Shown one piece after another: positions 1-12,118 of a stretch of DNA of 64,000 nt. The first letter of the stretch is position 1; each line of letters begins with the position of its first letter. The stretch lies in the NCBI GenBank assembly GCA_035236585.1, contig CP141128.1, positions 27,061,618 to 27,125,617 on the forward strand, written 5' to 3'. This DNA is from Warburgia ugandensis. Taxonomy: Eukaryota; Streptophyta; Magnoliopsida; Canellales; Canellaceae. The notes under the pieces were generated by a model that ran no database searches, was not told where the DNA came from, and was given only the letters and a program-made list of their open reading frames with translations. Position numbers and translations under genes: made by a program.

Positions 1-1325
1 TGAGCTGCGCAGGGGTCCAATATAAATGTGGCCTCCTCACCATCAACTCCCTTCCCGCAGTCACGTAGTTGGAGGCATTGTTAGTTATGACCTAAAATAC
101 AAAAAAGGTAAAATTATATAGGATGAACTTGCATTATATGCTTATAAACAATTTAAAATATCTAACAACTTATAGATATAAAATTAAACTATTACTTGAA
201 CCACATTGTTTTCTCCAACTTCATCAATCACCTCCTCCAACATGTCAAGTATTAGGCTTGCACTCTTGATATGTGTAGACTCATCAATAGATTTCAAAAA
301 AACTATCCCAGTTGGATAGTTCATTAAAAAGTTGACAAGGGTGCGACCCTTGCCATCGGTCCACCAATCTGACATGATGGAGCACCCTTAGCTATAAAAG
401 CATAATACCATAGAGCACTCTTGTTATTAGTATTAGTGTCACCTTGAGACTTGAAAGTAATATACAATAATACAAGGATGTGAAAAAAAGACACTGAACA
501 CATACCTAATCCAATCACCTTTACGTTGATTTATGTACTCTTTTGTCACCTTTACTTGCTTTTGAAGAAGATTCACCCTCAACTCGTGATACGAGGGTGC
601 CTTGAAACTTTAGTCATATAAAATTATACAATATAAGATTAGGTAAAAGACTAAAACAAGTATATAACTATTTATTATAAAAAATATAAGACATATACCT
701 GGACCATGTTGTGCAACTGCCTTTAACATGGTTTGGAATGAACGACTATGAGCAGCATTGAATGCAATGCTATATTCATAGAACCAAGAGGCAATGTAAT
801 CGCATGCTCTTGTTCTAAATTCCCTGTATGCTCTATTCGGTGTCATCTGCTGCATGGGTGCCTTTCCCTTACCCTAGGCCTCAGGGTTGGGAGCAAAGAG
901 ATAATCAATAGGCCCTTTCGTTTGTTGTGTGGGCATCTTACGCCTTTTACCCCCAATGGAAATACCAGCAGCCCTAATACTATCAATCTCTTGCACCTTA
1001 GCCTCATCATCATGCAAGCCAAACAAATTTTCTGGCTGCTCGATCTCTTTTGTTATTCTCTCTCTAGTCTCTTTCTTCTTCTTTGTTTCATTCATATAAT
1101 CTAAAAATTTTTAGATATCTCAGGAGTGACTAGAGAGCATTTTTTGGCATTCCTATGCCCACCTATCAAATGTTGCTTTAATCTAAATATTCTACCACTA
1201 TATCTATTCCCACAAAGCTTACACCATGCCAAATTTTTATCATTTGGATCCCTTGCCTCTACATATTCCCACCTCGGATCCATTACTCTAGGAGAAGTAT
1301 TGGTGGAGCCCTTTGATGATGACAT
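1..1325 (-). pseudogene. hAT transposase relic (BED finger, DUF659 region)
   Basis: Broken DNA transposase of the plant BED/DUF659 hAT type. The N-terminal exon reads from the ATG at 1325. It contains a BED zinc finger with WCKLC, a basic RLKQH stretch and the closing H-x4-H, which is DNA-binding in this family. A stop after residue 74 separates it from the basic linker (1095-874: KKKK, then an acidic stretch, then PIDYLFAPNPEA). The DUF659 part lies at 375-184 and begins MSDWWTDGKGRTL, next to VVQVI. The open pieces are separated by intron-like AT-rich DNA and stops, so no full product is expected. Catalytic and dimerisation parts would lie beyond base 1. Confidence 0.85.
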
Positions 1326-2191
1326 ATTGTAGTATCAATAGGAAATAGGAATACAGGAAACTACTAGAGTGGAATCGAAAGCAATCAAAGATTCAGAAGA
1401 GGAAACCTGCAAACAAATAGAACAAAAAAATTAACATCAAAATAAAATAAGTAACAGTACAAAATAAAAAAATGACTGTTCTTAGTGAAAAAAAAAACAG
1501 TAAGGAAAAACATCAAAAGATTCTATTGATAAGTTGTTTTTAGCGTTCTTATGATGACACTTACACATTTGCAGCAAAAAGGAAAAAAAAACCCTTACTA
1601 TTTTTCATTGTTTTCTGTCAAAAATAACAAAAAAAAAAGAAGAAGACAGTGACAAAGTAGTCAATTAAGCTCATGGGTCAGTCGTTTTTAGCATTATGAT
1701 GGGGAGAATATGCATATTTGCTTAAAAAAAAAATGAATTACTGATGTATTTTACATTTTCGGGAATTTTTTTATAGAAAACCTCAAATATAGTGCATAAT
1801 ACACTAAATCAATGAAAACAGATGGAAAGAATGAAATGGAGTTTTCGTTTTTACCTGTAGAGTATACATATGTTGAGTTTTCAAAGAAAAATGAAGCATT
1901 ATGCAAACAAAAAAATGAAAGTAAATAAAAGTTACAATCTTACTTCAATTACTTGGATGAAGATTACTCGTTCAGAAAGGAAGCAATGGAATGGGGAAGA
2001 AGCAGAATGAAAAAAAAAAAAAAAACCCGAAAGTAGGGTTTTAAGTGCCTGTCGCTGCGCCTGGAATTGGGGGTGCATTAGGCGCAAGGCGCATCCAAGC
2101 GTGCGACTAGTCGCAATGTGACTTATGTCACTGCACCTACTTGAAGTCGAGTCGCATGGCCAGTGCCTTTTTATGCCTAGCAACTACATAG
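1..2191 (-). mobile_element. hAT transposon, copy 1 (truncated by window edge)
   Basis: This is the transposase-5' half of a hAT element read on the minus strand. It aligns along its length with the hAT element at 12774-18003: base 1 here corresponds to about 15402 there. Its right end (2175-2191, ending ...CAACTACATAG) matches the terminal repeat of the complete copy, and just inside lies the same GC-rich subterminal block with GCGC/GGCGCAAGG motifs. Sequence changes abruptly to chromovirus protease at 2192, so the element sits inside a retrotransposon. The candidate 8-bp target duplication on this side is AGTGTACC (2192-2199), but its partner lies outside the window. It lacks the long AT-rich tandem repeat of the other copy. 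Confidence 0.88.
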
Positions 2192-2199
2192 AGTGTACC
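2175..2199. repeat. hAT copy 1 terminal inverted repeat and candidate target duplication
   Basis: The terminal 17 bases (2175-2191) match the outer end of the complete hAT copy at 17987-18003, apart from small differences. The next 8 bases, AGTGTACC, are where hAT biology predicts the duplication. The matching left end is outside the window, so this is unproven. Confidence 0.7.
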
Positions 2200-5019
2200 C
2201 TTAGTGGCCCACATATTGCCTTCTTAGAGTAGGTCTCCTTATCTCCCTTTAGACCTTCTGATTGAGATAGCTTGTTGGTGGTTAGATGTGTCATCACCCA
2301 GCAGACCCAGGGTGATTCGCATAGGGCTTCCATATTTCAGACTTTTGTTACCTGTGGAGAGAAGTCTTGTAAACTCATTCTTCATGGTGGAAGTTGCAAC
2401 AATCTGATATCTTCCCACACTGTTGGCTGTCTAGGGTTGAAACTTGAGCCCCAACCTAATCTATACAATGTAGCCTAGGTTAATTCTACTACCATTCTTG
2501 TCAGCCAGTGTTGCAATGTCCCTATCAATGTTTCAGCATATAAGGACCAGGTGTGGTGTGATGTAGGGCACATTATACTAGGGAGGTCGTGGATTTATGA
2601 CCTTGATGTGGCCACCTCTGGTAGGGCCAACATTTGGAGTTTTATTTTTAATGGCAAAAAAATTAGAGTTAATCCCTCTCGTCCTAGTGAGAAGAAGGTT
2701 GCGGCTTTACCTTCTAACCCTAATAGTAAGAAAGACCCTATGGCACTACACATTATAGGGGTTAGGGAGTTTGAGAGAGAGGTTGGGGAGGAGGATATTA
2801 TTTTTGCTTTGGTTGCCAAGGAGTCCCCTCCAAAGATCTCTAAAGTAATTCCTAAGAAGGTGGAGCCCCTCCTTTGGGAATTTCAAGATGTGTTCCTTGA
2901 TGAGCTTCCTCCCATGCGTGACATTCAGCATGCTATAGACCTAATTCCTGGTGCTACTCTCCTGAACCTGCCCCATTACCGAATGAACCCAGTAGACAAT
3001 GCTGAATCAAAATGGCAGGTAGATGAACTCTTGGCTAAGGTGTTCATTCGAGAGAGCTTGAGTTCGTGTGCTATGCCTACTCTCATCACTCCAAAGAAAG
3101 ATGGTAATTGAAGGATTTTTGTGGATAGTATGGCAATTAAGAAAATTACAGCGAAGTATAGATTTCCAGTTCCCTGCTTGGATGATATGTTGGATATGAT
3201 GTCTGGTGCCACTATATTTTCTGAGATCGATTTGAAAAGTGGCTACCACTATATTAGAATCAGATCTGGGGATGAGTGGAAGACAGCCTTTAAGACTGAG
3301 GATGGTCCCTACAAGTGGTTAGTCATGCCCTTCAGTTTGACCAATACACTCGGCACTTCTATGAGGGTTATGACTCAAGTGCTACGACCCTTTATGGGAA
3401 AATTCTTAGTTGTGTATTTTGATGACATCTTGATTTATTGCTAGACTAAGGATAAACACTTAAACCACTTGAGATTGGGGAGTGAAAAGTTGTTCCCCAA
3501 CTCAAAGAGGTTGTGTTGTGGACTGGCCTGAACCCAAAAATATCCATGAAGTGTAGAGTTTCCATGGCCTTGCTACTTTTTACCGTCATTTCATCTGTGG
3601 CTTTAGCTCAATTATGATCCCCATCACTGATTGTATAAAAAGGGTGAATTCAAATAGAGCAAGAGCACATCCAAGGCATTCGAGGAACTTAAGTCTAGAA
3701 TGGTGGAAGTTCCCATCATGTGCCTCTCTGATTTTTCCAAAGCTTTTGAAGTTGCATGTGATGCCTCTGCCTCTGCCATAGGCATAGGTGGAGTCCTAAG
3801 TCAAGAAGGGCATCCCATGGCTTATTTCAGTGAAAAACTTAATGATGCCAACAGAAAATACTCCACATATGACAAAGAACTCTATGTGGTAGTTCCAGCC
3901 TTGCGATACTGGAGGCATTATCTCCTACCATAGGAATTTGTTTCATTCTCTTACAATGAGGCCCTGAAGTACCTCAATTCACAAAAGCATCTAAATTCTT
4001 GATATTCAAAGTGGGTTCAATTTCTATAGGACTACGTCTTCGTCCTAAGATATAAGGCTGGGTTAGAAAATAAGGATGCAGATGCATTGAGTCGAAAAGT
4101 CACGCTGTTACACACCTTAAGTATAGAAGTGGCTGGGTTCGAGAAGGTTAAGGAGGACCATCCTTCTTGTCTTGACTTTGGGGACATTTATAAAGCTCTA
4201 AGATTCTGCCCCACACCAGTCCATGAGTGAGTTTACCCTTTGAGAGGGCTACCCTTTCAAAGGGAGCAGAATTTGTATTCCTCAGACTTCACTATGTTAG
4301 TTTCTTATTTGAGAGCTCCACGCAGGTGGAATGGTGGGGCATTTTCATTGTGACAAGTCTACTGCACCGATGGAGGATAAATCTTGATAGCCCACCTAAT
4401 GTAAGGATGTGGCCAAGACACTCAAACAATGTCGCACCTGCCAGATGGCCAAGCAACAAAAGTAGAATAGTAGATTTTATACTCTTTTGCCTGTGTCATA
4501 TGCTCCTTGGCAGGATGTTAGTATGGACTTTGTGCCTCTTCCAGTTAGAAAGCATGATTCCATCTTTATGGTAGTGGACCGTTTTTCTAAAATGGCCCAC
4601 TTTGTTCCCTGCACCAAGACTTCTAATACCTCAAAGATGGTAGGGATTTTCTTTTTAAAAGTGGCTTGCCTCCATGGTTTGACTGTGATGTTAGATTCAC
4701 CAGTTATTTCTGGAAGACACTGTGGCATCATATGGGCATTAGGCTTCAATTTTTGACTACTTATCACCCTCAGACCAATGGACAAACTAAAGTAGTTAAT
4801 TAGGGCCTTGGTAATTTGTTGAGGTGCTTAGTCGAAGAGTGCACAATTGGGATCAGGTCCTCTATAGCCAAGTTTGCTTATAATAATTTAGTTAATAGGA
4901 CCATAGGAAAGAGTCCATTTGAAATAGGTACAAGCTACAAACCAAGGACACCTATTGACCTTGTCCCAGTGGATATTGTATAGAGGCCATCTGAGTTTGC
5001 ATTATCATTTGCACATCAT

Positions 5020-5035
5020 ATTCATTCATTGCATG
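5020..5035. repeat. Target-site duplication, left side of SINE
   Basis: ATTCATTCATTGCATG, exactly repeated at 5213-5228. One further T on the left also matches, giving 17 bp. This is the duplication expected from LINE-machinery insertion. Confidence 0.95.
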
Positions 5036-5212
5036 CGGGCCTTGGTGCAACGGTAGAGTTGTCGGCATGTGACCTTGAGGTCATGGGTTGAAGGCGTGGA
5101 AACAGCCTCTTGCAAAATGCAAAGTAAGATTGCGTACTATTGACCTTTGTGGTCTATCCCTTCACCGAACCTCACATATGCGGGAGCTTCGTGCACTGGG
5201 GCTGTCCCCTTT
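5036..5212 (+). mobile_element. Au-type SINE
   Basis: A tRNA-derived short interspersed element about 177 bp long. The internal polymerase III A box is intact (GGTGCAACGG, 5044-5053); the B box position (5086-5095, GGTTGAAGGC) has lost its consensus C. The body carries the hallmarks of plant Au SINEs: AACAGCCTCTTGCAAAATGC, a CGGGAGCTTCGTGCACTGGG-type block, and a short T-rich end. It is flanked by perfect direct repeats (5020-5035 and 5213-5228). It interrupts the integrase region of the chromovirus, whose reading continues on both sides. Confidence 0.93.
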
Positions 5213-5228
5213 ATTCATTCATTGCATG
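5213..5228. repeat. Target-site duplication, right side of SINE
   Basis: Exact second copy of the 16-bp repeat at 5020-5035. The chromovirus integrase reading resumes directly after it. Confidence 0.95.
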
Positions 5229-5989
5229 TAGATATTAGGAACAAAATTGAGGCAAGTAATTTAAAATATAAAGCCCTTGCTGATGCCCATTGAAGAACTG
5301 AGAACTTTAAGATGGGAGATTACGTGATGGTTAGGATTAGGCCAGTGCATTTTTTGTAACATGCGGCCAAGAAACTATAGGCCCGAGGTGCTGGTCCCTA
5401 TAATATCCTCTGAAAATTTAGAGACAATGCTTACGAGCTGGACCTTCCCCCTGACTTGCAGATTCACCCCTCCTTTAGTGTAGAGGACTTGGTACCAACT
5501 TTGGAATCCACAATTGCGGCATCTCCTATTATCCCTTTTTCATTAGTCCTTACTTCCTCCCATGTATCCATTCTCTTTGGTCCACTACCTCCCATCCCTA
5601 CTACAGCCACAGCCAGAGAGGAGGTTGAGGTTGTTATGGATGAGCAACAGGTCTCGACTCGACACAGATGATTTCAGAAATACTTGGTGAAGTGGAAGGG
5701 GCGTTCCTTGGACGACTGCACTTGGATGATCGAGACAGAGCTACATTAAGTTAACCCAGCCATTTTGGAATGTTACTGCACATTCTGGAATGTTACTGCA
5801 CGTTCACTGGAGGTAGTGCTTCTTCATCAGCTACAATAAACAGGAGGCAATTTGCATTAGGGCGACGATAGCATGGACTAGTGACATTACTTACACCTAA
5901 ATCTCTTTTGTTCAATGGCAGCTGCGTACTAGTGCTACTGGCAGATGCTGAGCAGCAACTTTCGACCTCCCCTAACTCGTGGTCGAGTC

Positions 5990-6560
5990 TTTCCTCAGCA
6001 AAGGAGAACGTGTAGACATCAGGCTCAGTCTAGACCTAGGTCTATCAGGTGTGATCTAGGCCCAAGCTCGACCTATGTTTTTGATTGAACTAAATCCAAG
6101 ATGGGCTTTCAAGGCTACATTTGGCAATTATGGGGCTTTAAGAAACTTAATTTGTTTCCTTAATTATTAAGATCCTTTTTTTTTTCTATTTGTTTCCTTT
6201 GTTACTAGGATCTTTTTCATTGTGTAATCTCTCCAAATAAGATTCCTTTAAATAAGGAGAGGATTTGTTTCTTTTTTATGTCTTTGTAATCTTCAAGATT
6301 TGGAATATCTCTAATTCTTGCGATGTCTTCCTTTCTTGAAAGGAAATAAACCCTCTTTATATACATTGGGTATACCACCCAAGGGGATTAGTGAACATTG
6401 AATAAAAATTCCAATTTCTTTATTATTCTTGTGTTGAATCAAGTAGACCTTTGAACATGGAGGGTTTGGGGGAATGCTGACTTCCCTTCGCCAGTGTTTT
6501 CTAACATTGCTCCGTAGAGACGAACTTGTGCCAATCTAAAGGTGGAGATCTTGTCTCTTG
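5990..6560 (+). repeat. Probable 3' LTR of chromovirus 1
   Basis: Non-coding DNA following the chromodomain with the composition of a plant LTR: a U3-like T-rich part, a TATA-like box at 6356-6363, then an R/U5-like stretch running to about 6560. No second LTR exists in the window, so the edges are estimates. Confidence 0.5.
6356..6363 (+). promoter_or_regulatory. TATA-like box of LTR promoter
   Basis: TTTATATA in the middle of the putative LTR, positioned as the U3 promoter of a plant LTR would be. Inferred from position only. Confidence 0.35.
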
Positions 6561-6930
6561 GCGTAAAGTGGATAGGTTTCTTATTCTTTACTTCAATTGT
6601 TTAATGCTACCTGTAATTCCTTTTGAGTGAACCAGCCTCCTATATTGCTTTGAACAAACCAGCCTACTTTTTCCCTCTGTTTGGCCTTTCGTATGCAGTC
6701 ATAATTGTAAATTCTGGTTGTCCACTATATGTCAATAGTGGAGGATGGGTGGTAGGTTTGGTGAGTTAGTTTTGACCAAAAATGGAAGAAGATTAATTAG
6801 GTCTAGATATCTCTTGATTAATTTTCTAGGATTCCTCAAGAGCATCTAATTGGGCTGAATATTTTAATTACTTGCTAAAATCATACAAGGGCTAATTCTA
6901 AATCCTTCTTGCATCAAAAGTTGTAGACAT
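6561..6930. other. Unclassified non-coding stretch
   Basis: Between the chromovirus LTR-like tail and the LINE. No coding motif, tandem repeat or paired terminus recognised. It may be residual LTR or the 5' part of chromovirus 2. Confidence 0.4.
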
Positions 6931-9496
6931 TAAAAGAACCAGTGATAGAAGTATACTAATAAAACTTGTTCTAGTAGAGAAGATCATAAATGTTATTAGT
7001 GAATACGCACCACAAGTAGGGTTAGAGGATAGGACTAAGAGACAGTTCTAGGAAGATATGGAGGGAGTCATGTAAGACATTCCCAACACAGAGGGGATAT
7101 TTTTAGGAGTTGATTTAATGGTCATATAGGAAGAGAAAAAGAAGGATATGACAAGGTACATGGGGGGTATGGTATTGGAGAAAGAAATGAGATAGGGGAA
7201 GCTATACTTTATTTTGCCTTAGCATATAACCTAGCTATAACAAACACATACTAAGAGGGATTAACATTTAATAACCTTTAAAAGTGGACCATATAAAAGT
7301 CAAATAGACTTTTTCCTACTTAGGAATGCCCAAAGATCAATGTGTAAGGATTGTAAGGTAATACCCTTTGAGAGTCTAACTTCGTAACATAGAATGATGG
7401 TTATGGATATTAAAGTATGGAAGAAAGGAAATGAACTTAATAGGTATCCAAAAAGTTAGTGGTGGAACATAAAAGGAGAGAAAATAGCATCATTTACAAA
7501 CAAGTTGATAATAAAAGGAAACTGGAACGATGGAATAGAAGTAAAAACCATGTAGACTAATATGGCCATGTCCATTAAGAAAGTGCTAAAAGATGTCCTA
7601 GGAGTATCTAAAGGTAAAAGGCAACCAACAAAGGAAACTTGATGGTGGAGTGAAAAAGTGCAAAGAGTTATTAAAGAAAAATGTGTGCGGTTTAAAGCAT
7701 GGAAAGTGACTAAAAGTAATGAAAACTTTGAGCAATATAAGAATGCTAAAATTGTTGCTAAGAGAGTAGTATGTGAGGCTAAACTCAAGGCATATGATGA
7801 TCTCTATAATAGCTTAGGAACAAGAGAAGGTGAGAAAGATGTGTTTAAACTCGTAAAAGCAAGAGAAAGGAACAGTAAGGACATAGACCACATTAAGTGT
7901 ATTAGAAGTGATGACCAAAGGGTACTAGCCAATGATGACGAGATAAAACAAAGATGGGAAAGTTACTTTAAAAAATTGCTAAATAATAATTACCTTGAGA
8001 ACATAGGGATTGAAAGTAGTGTAACTGTAGGATTGGAATACTTGAAGTGAAAGAGGCCTTGAAAAAGATGAAATTAGGAGAAGGCTATGAGGCCTGATGG
8101 TATACCAATGGATATTTGGAAGTGTATGAGAGATAATGGTGTCGTTTGGTTAACAAAATTGTTTAACGAGATTGTGAAATCGAAGAAAATGTTGTATCAA
8201 CGGAGGTAGAGCTCTATTGTACCAATGTACAAGAATAAAGGAGACAGACAGAGTTGTAATGATTATCTAGGGATCAAACTTATGAGCCATACAATGAAAC
8301 TTTTGAAAGAGCGATAGAGAAGAGGCTACGGCATGAGACAAGTGTATTGGAGAACCAGTTTGGTTTCATGTCTGGGAGGTCTACCATTGAAGTTATTTTC
8401 CTACTTAGACAATTGATATAGAAATATAGGAAGATGAGGAAGGACTTCTACATGATCTTTATTGACTTAGAAAAAGCTTATGATAGGGTCTCTATAGAGT
8501 TAATATGGTGGGTGTTAGGTGAGAAAAGGGTTTCACGAGGGTATATAGACATAATTAAGGATATGTATGAGGGAGCAATAACAAATGTTAGGACCACTAA
8601 TGGGGTGATTGGTAATTTTCCTATCTCTATAAGTTGTAGCAAGGATCAGCATTGAGGTCGTACCTTTTAACATTGGTTATGGATGAGTTAACAAAACATT
8701 TGCATGAGGAGATTTCATGGTGCATGTTATTTGCAGATAATATATTTTTGATTGATGAGATAAGGGAGGGCGTAAACACAAAGCTAAAGTTATAGGGAGA
8801 CACAGTAGAATATAAAGAATTTAAAATTAGTCGAACTAAGACAAAGTATATGGATTGCAATTATAGCAAGGAGAGGTGTGGGAGTGGAGCACCAACGAAG
8901 ATTGATAACAAAGAAGTCACCCTAAAGAACACTTCAGATACTTGGGATCGATAAGTCATGAGAGTGGAGAGATTGAGAGGGAAGTTACCTATAGAATCTA
9001 AGAGGTTTGGAACAAATGGAGATGCGCCTCGGGGGTTTTGTGTGATCGGAGGGTGCTATTCGAACGAAGGAAAATTCCATAGGATGGCTGTAAGGCCAGC
9101 TATGCTCTATGGAGTAGAGTGTTAGCTAGTTAAGGAACAACATGTACATAGGATGAGTGTTGCCGAAATGCAGATATTGAGATGAATGGGTGGTAAGGCA
9201 AGAAATGATAGAATTAGAATGAAAACATTAGAGGAAACTTAGGAATGACACCAATAGGTAACAAGATGAGGAAGATTAGACTTAGATGGTTTGGACATGT
9301 CCAACGTATACTAAAAAGGGCACTAGTTAGGAGTGAGGCAATCCAAGACGAAGGTTTTAAAAGGGCAAGGGCAAGGTCCAAAAGAACCTGCATAGAAGTG
9401 GTGAGAAAAGATTTAAAAACTTCGGGACTGAATAAAGCCATGACACTTAATAAAGGGGAGTCACTAATTGGGATAAGGTGTTGATGATGATGATGA
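6931..9496 (+). mobile_element. RTE-type LINE, copy A (5'-truncated)
   Basis: Non-LTR retrotransposon fragment in plus orientation. It starts inside the endonuclease and runs through reverse transcriptase to the 3' end, AATTGGGATAAGGTGTTGATGATGATG-like, a short GATGATGATG tail characteristic of plant RTE LINEs. Two other copies in the window (19845-20807 plus; 32400-35332 minus) have the same tail. Chromovirus gag sequence begins directly after the tail, which suggests insertion into chromovirus 2. No convincing target duplication was found by eye. Confidence 0.85.
6950..9481 (+). pseudogene. LINE endonuclease-reverse transcriptase relic
   Basis: Degenerate polyprotein of an RTE-clade LINE. 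Recognisable pieces are: the end of the AP-type endonuclease (6950-7460), with VEKIINVISEYAP and a decayed GVDLMVI where copies have GADLNGHVG; an inter-domain open piece (7658-8050) rich in Lys/Glu; and reverse transcriptase (8100-8870) with FIDLEKAYDRVS (8458-8493), IKDMYEGAITNVRT, and LFADN where FADD is expected at the catalytic site. The C-terminal part (9245-9484) has RLRWFGHVQR and RSKRTCIEVVRKDLK. Stops and frameshifts separate all of these. Confidence 0.85.
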
Positions 9497-9499
9497 ATT

Positions 9500-9704
9500 T
9501 CTTATGTTTATTTATCGTTTGAGGCACCAAAATCAGTAGCTCAGTGAATGGAAGAAGTTTATCAACACTGGGCTCCTAATAGACTGGGTGAGACTTCGGA
9601 ACAAGCGGTGGCTCAATATCTTAGTGGGTTACAAACTTCAATGCAAGATGTTCTAGAGTTCATACTTTTACGAATGATTCCACAACCTAATCCAAAGCAC
9701 AAGC
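9500..9704 (+). pseudogene. Chromovirus 2 gag fragment
   Basis: One frame reads EEVYQHWAPNRLGETSEQAVAQYLSG and then LQTSMQDVLEF, in two adjacent pieces. This is the conserved capsid segment of chromovirus gag (the AVAQYLSGL block). A stop lies upstream of EEVY. The reading is cut at 9704 by the 2.7-kb LTR-like insertion and appears to resume briefly after 12446 (AMRELRSGGSF), so this and the fragments at 12446 and 18012 belong to one element. Confidence 0.72.
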
Positions 9705-11119
9705 TGTGATGACCCGGGTTTTATATGATGCAAATTTCATAAAAGGGCGAGTGCTCTTGCTTTAGAAATATGAAATGCATGAAAATCTTTTGTTTTGGAA
9801 AGCAATCTTTCGTATAAAACCCCGAGTGTCAAAACACATTTTCAAATCATATAGCCATGGCATAGTTTTTAGATCAACTCTATTCCCAAGAAAGTGTTAG
9901 TCACAAATACCACAGAGAGTAACTACAATCAAGTAACATTCACTGAAAGATAAGGTAGAGGTTTACTTGTACTTAATTTGGGTGTCTTCCGTCACGGGCA
10001 TATCCTGTCCTTAAGTGTTTACTTGTGTCTGAAAAATGTTAAGGATTGGGTGAGTATACACTATACTCAGTAGGAGTCTATTGCTACTAGTTTTACAATG
10101 CATGCTATGTTTTAAAATCATATGCCCTTTAAAACATGTGCATGTTTGATTACTCATGTTCAATATTGATATTAAAAACCATTGTCGAATTAGAATACTG
10201 ACGACTTAAAGAATCGCATAATCCAAGTCGAAAGTAACATAGATATCATAAACATATATGATATGCATAAGATGCTCAACTGAATCCAACTCATGGATAT
10301 ATGGTATGGTCGACCATCCTCATGTCATGCCATATGCAATGCAAGTAAATCCTCGAAAACATAGGCACACTATGCCCACGACCTCATCGCCGTGTGGTCC
10401 CTGGGTACCTAGGGACTCGGATTTAGCCTCCACGGGGCATATGACACTTCAACCCAGTGCCGTGACACCAGTGGTAATCCTCTATACCACATGCAGTCGA
10501 AGTAAGGACATGCCTTTTTGGCGTGGTATCCTTTCCACCTAATAGTGGTAGAGGCTGGGAGGCCACCCTGAACCTCTCGGCATAGCGCCCATGAGCGTAC
10601 TAGCCCAAATCATATATGAGCAAACAGGCAAAAACCTCTTTTTCAAAACATGTCCTCTTTGGGTCCCTCACAACTGCCTACCCAGCGTCTTTTGGGCATT
10701 CCAACATCTTTTGGTAACCCTCAAGGATATGCAATTTATGCACTTATTTATTGTAAATCATGCAATTTATGCAATCGGCTGCAAAACATGCATGCAATGC
10801 ATAAAATCTGCTCATGCTAGTATCGCATTCAAAGTCATAATCCTGCCTAGAAGCACGCTTGACCCTAGAAGCACATCGGCTCTCTCTGGCCCGCCCTCAT
10901 CAGCCCACCCTCATCGGCCAAGGCTACACTTATCATGCAAACAAGAATCCTTTTTCAAAACATGTCTATGCATGTAACACATCTTGGCAATATTTGCACA
11001 ATGTATTTTTCATATGCATGCTAGTTCATTTATGAAATCACTTCATGCTAAACAGGTCATGTGCATAAGGACGCAACATAAGTTTATATGATATTAGAAA
11101 GGCAATCATGACTCAAAAC

Positions 11120-11292
11120 ATGCATTCTCAAAGCATCATGGGTTCTTTTTAAAAGTCTAGTAGCGATAGAACACCTACTTCAAAACATCATGGGTTCTTT
11201 TAAAAAGTCTAGTAGTGATAGAACACTTACAATGCATTCTCAAAGCATCATGGGTTCTTTTTAAAAGTCTAGTAGCGATAGAACACCTACCT
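11120..11292. repeat. Short tandem triplication inside family A copy 1
   Basis: Three successive copies of a 51-60-bp unit containing CATCATGGGTTC and AGTCTAGTAGCGATAGAAC. The equivalent place in the two other family copies has one unit. Confidence 0.85.
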
Positions 11293-12076
11293 GGTTTGAT
11301 TGCGCTAGTCCCCTTGTCCTCGTGCGTTCCTAGACATGGTTTAGGGAAAAAAGGTTAGGTTGGCCTATTTCTATAGGTTCTAGAACAGTTTATCTCACTA
11401 CTTAGGGCATTAAGGGTTCATTCCCATGCTTAAGGGCCTCCTAAGGTCCCTAACTGGGCCTTAGTATAGTCAGGTTTGCAAAGGTTTAGTGGCCTGCACT
11501 ACTATCATGGTTTAAGGGTCATGCGAGCTTTAGATGGGGGCTTGCTCAGGTATTTCATGGTTTGGGTGTGTCCGCGTCGTCGATACAGACACAACGCCTT
11601 TCGCGGCGCCTCAATCGGAGTCCTGGAACTCAAGTTATAGGCATTTTAGTGTTAAGAGTACATAGAAGGCCCACAGGGCGCGTCCACCAATGCACCGGGC
11701 CTTCCGCCTGTTCTTTTGTTTGCGGGTGCGTCCACGGACATGCCTAGTTCGACCTTGTCGAACCAGTACGTTTTAGGCACTTGCCCTGGGTCTGTTGTGG
11801 CTCCCTAGAGCCCCATTTTGCATGGTTTTGCATGCAAAAACTTAGGGGAATTCAAGCTAAGACTGAGGGGGAGATGGGTTTGGAGGGTTTAAGGCGTACC
11901 ACCTGGTTCATGGCCGGGTATTTTTCCACGGTTTTCTCCTCTTGCACACTGCTCCCAGATGGGTTTCTCCCAGGGTTTTGGGCTGCCATTGGAGGCGCCC
12001 AAGAGCTCTATTTATAGAGCTTGAAGAGGGTTCTGGGGGGGGTTTCTACTGCCATGGAATGGCGGTGGAGAAACCT

Positions 12077-12118
12077 CTAGAATGGCGGTGGTTTCTCCCC
12101 TGCACACCGCCATTCTAG
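12077..12118. repeat. 14-bp perfect inverted repeat (hairpin)
   Basis: CTAGAATGGCGGTG at 12077-12090 and its exact complement at 12105-12118, with a 14-base gap. Lies in the diverged part of family A copy 1; no function known. Confidence 0.8.

Larger units (their letters stand above)
2272..5749 (+). pseudogene. Chromovirus gag-pol relic (protease, RT, RNase H, integrase, chromodomain)
   Basis: Would have encoded the polyprotein that copies and integrates the element. Seen in order: a gag/protease segment (2272-2650) with VRCVITQQ and GGSCNN, where family members have a DSGSC-type site. Reverse transcriptase follows (about 2850-3444) with [11 protein letters not shown] and the catalytic YFDDILIY. 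RNase H (3700-4110) has CDAS, YFSEKLNDA and a broken ADALSRK. Integrase (about 4230-5500) has the core start DVSMDFVPLPV, VVDRFSKMAHFVPC and the GKSPFEI/YKPRTPIDLVP block. The chromodomain (5672-5749) reads FQKYLVKWKGR then CTW. Breaks include a tryptophan-to-TGA change after KKDGN at about 3110, a stop right after the YFDD block, a deletion near 3450-3530, several frameshifts and the SINE. Not functional. Confidence 0.88.
2192..6560 (+). mobile_element. Ty3/gypsy chromovirus 1, degenerate
   Basis: A plus-strand LTR retrotransposon remnant. In order it holds the end of gag/protease, reverse transcriptase, RNase H, integrase and a C-terminal chromodomain, which is the gene order of Ty3/gypsy chromoviruses. 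An LTR-like tail follows at about 5990-6560. The 5' LTR and gag are missing; the hAT copy ending at 2191 cuts in upstream. A SINE is inserted at 5036-5212. The right boundary is approximate because no second LTR is available for comparison. Confidence 0.82.
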
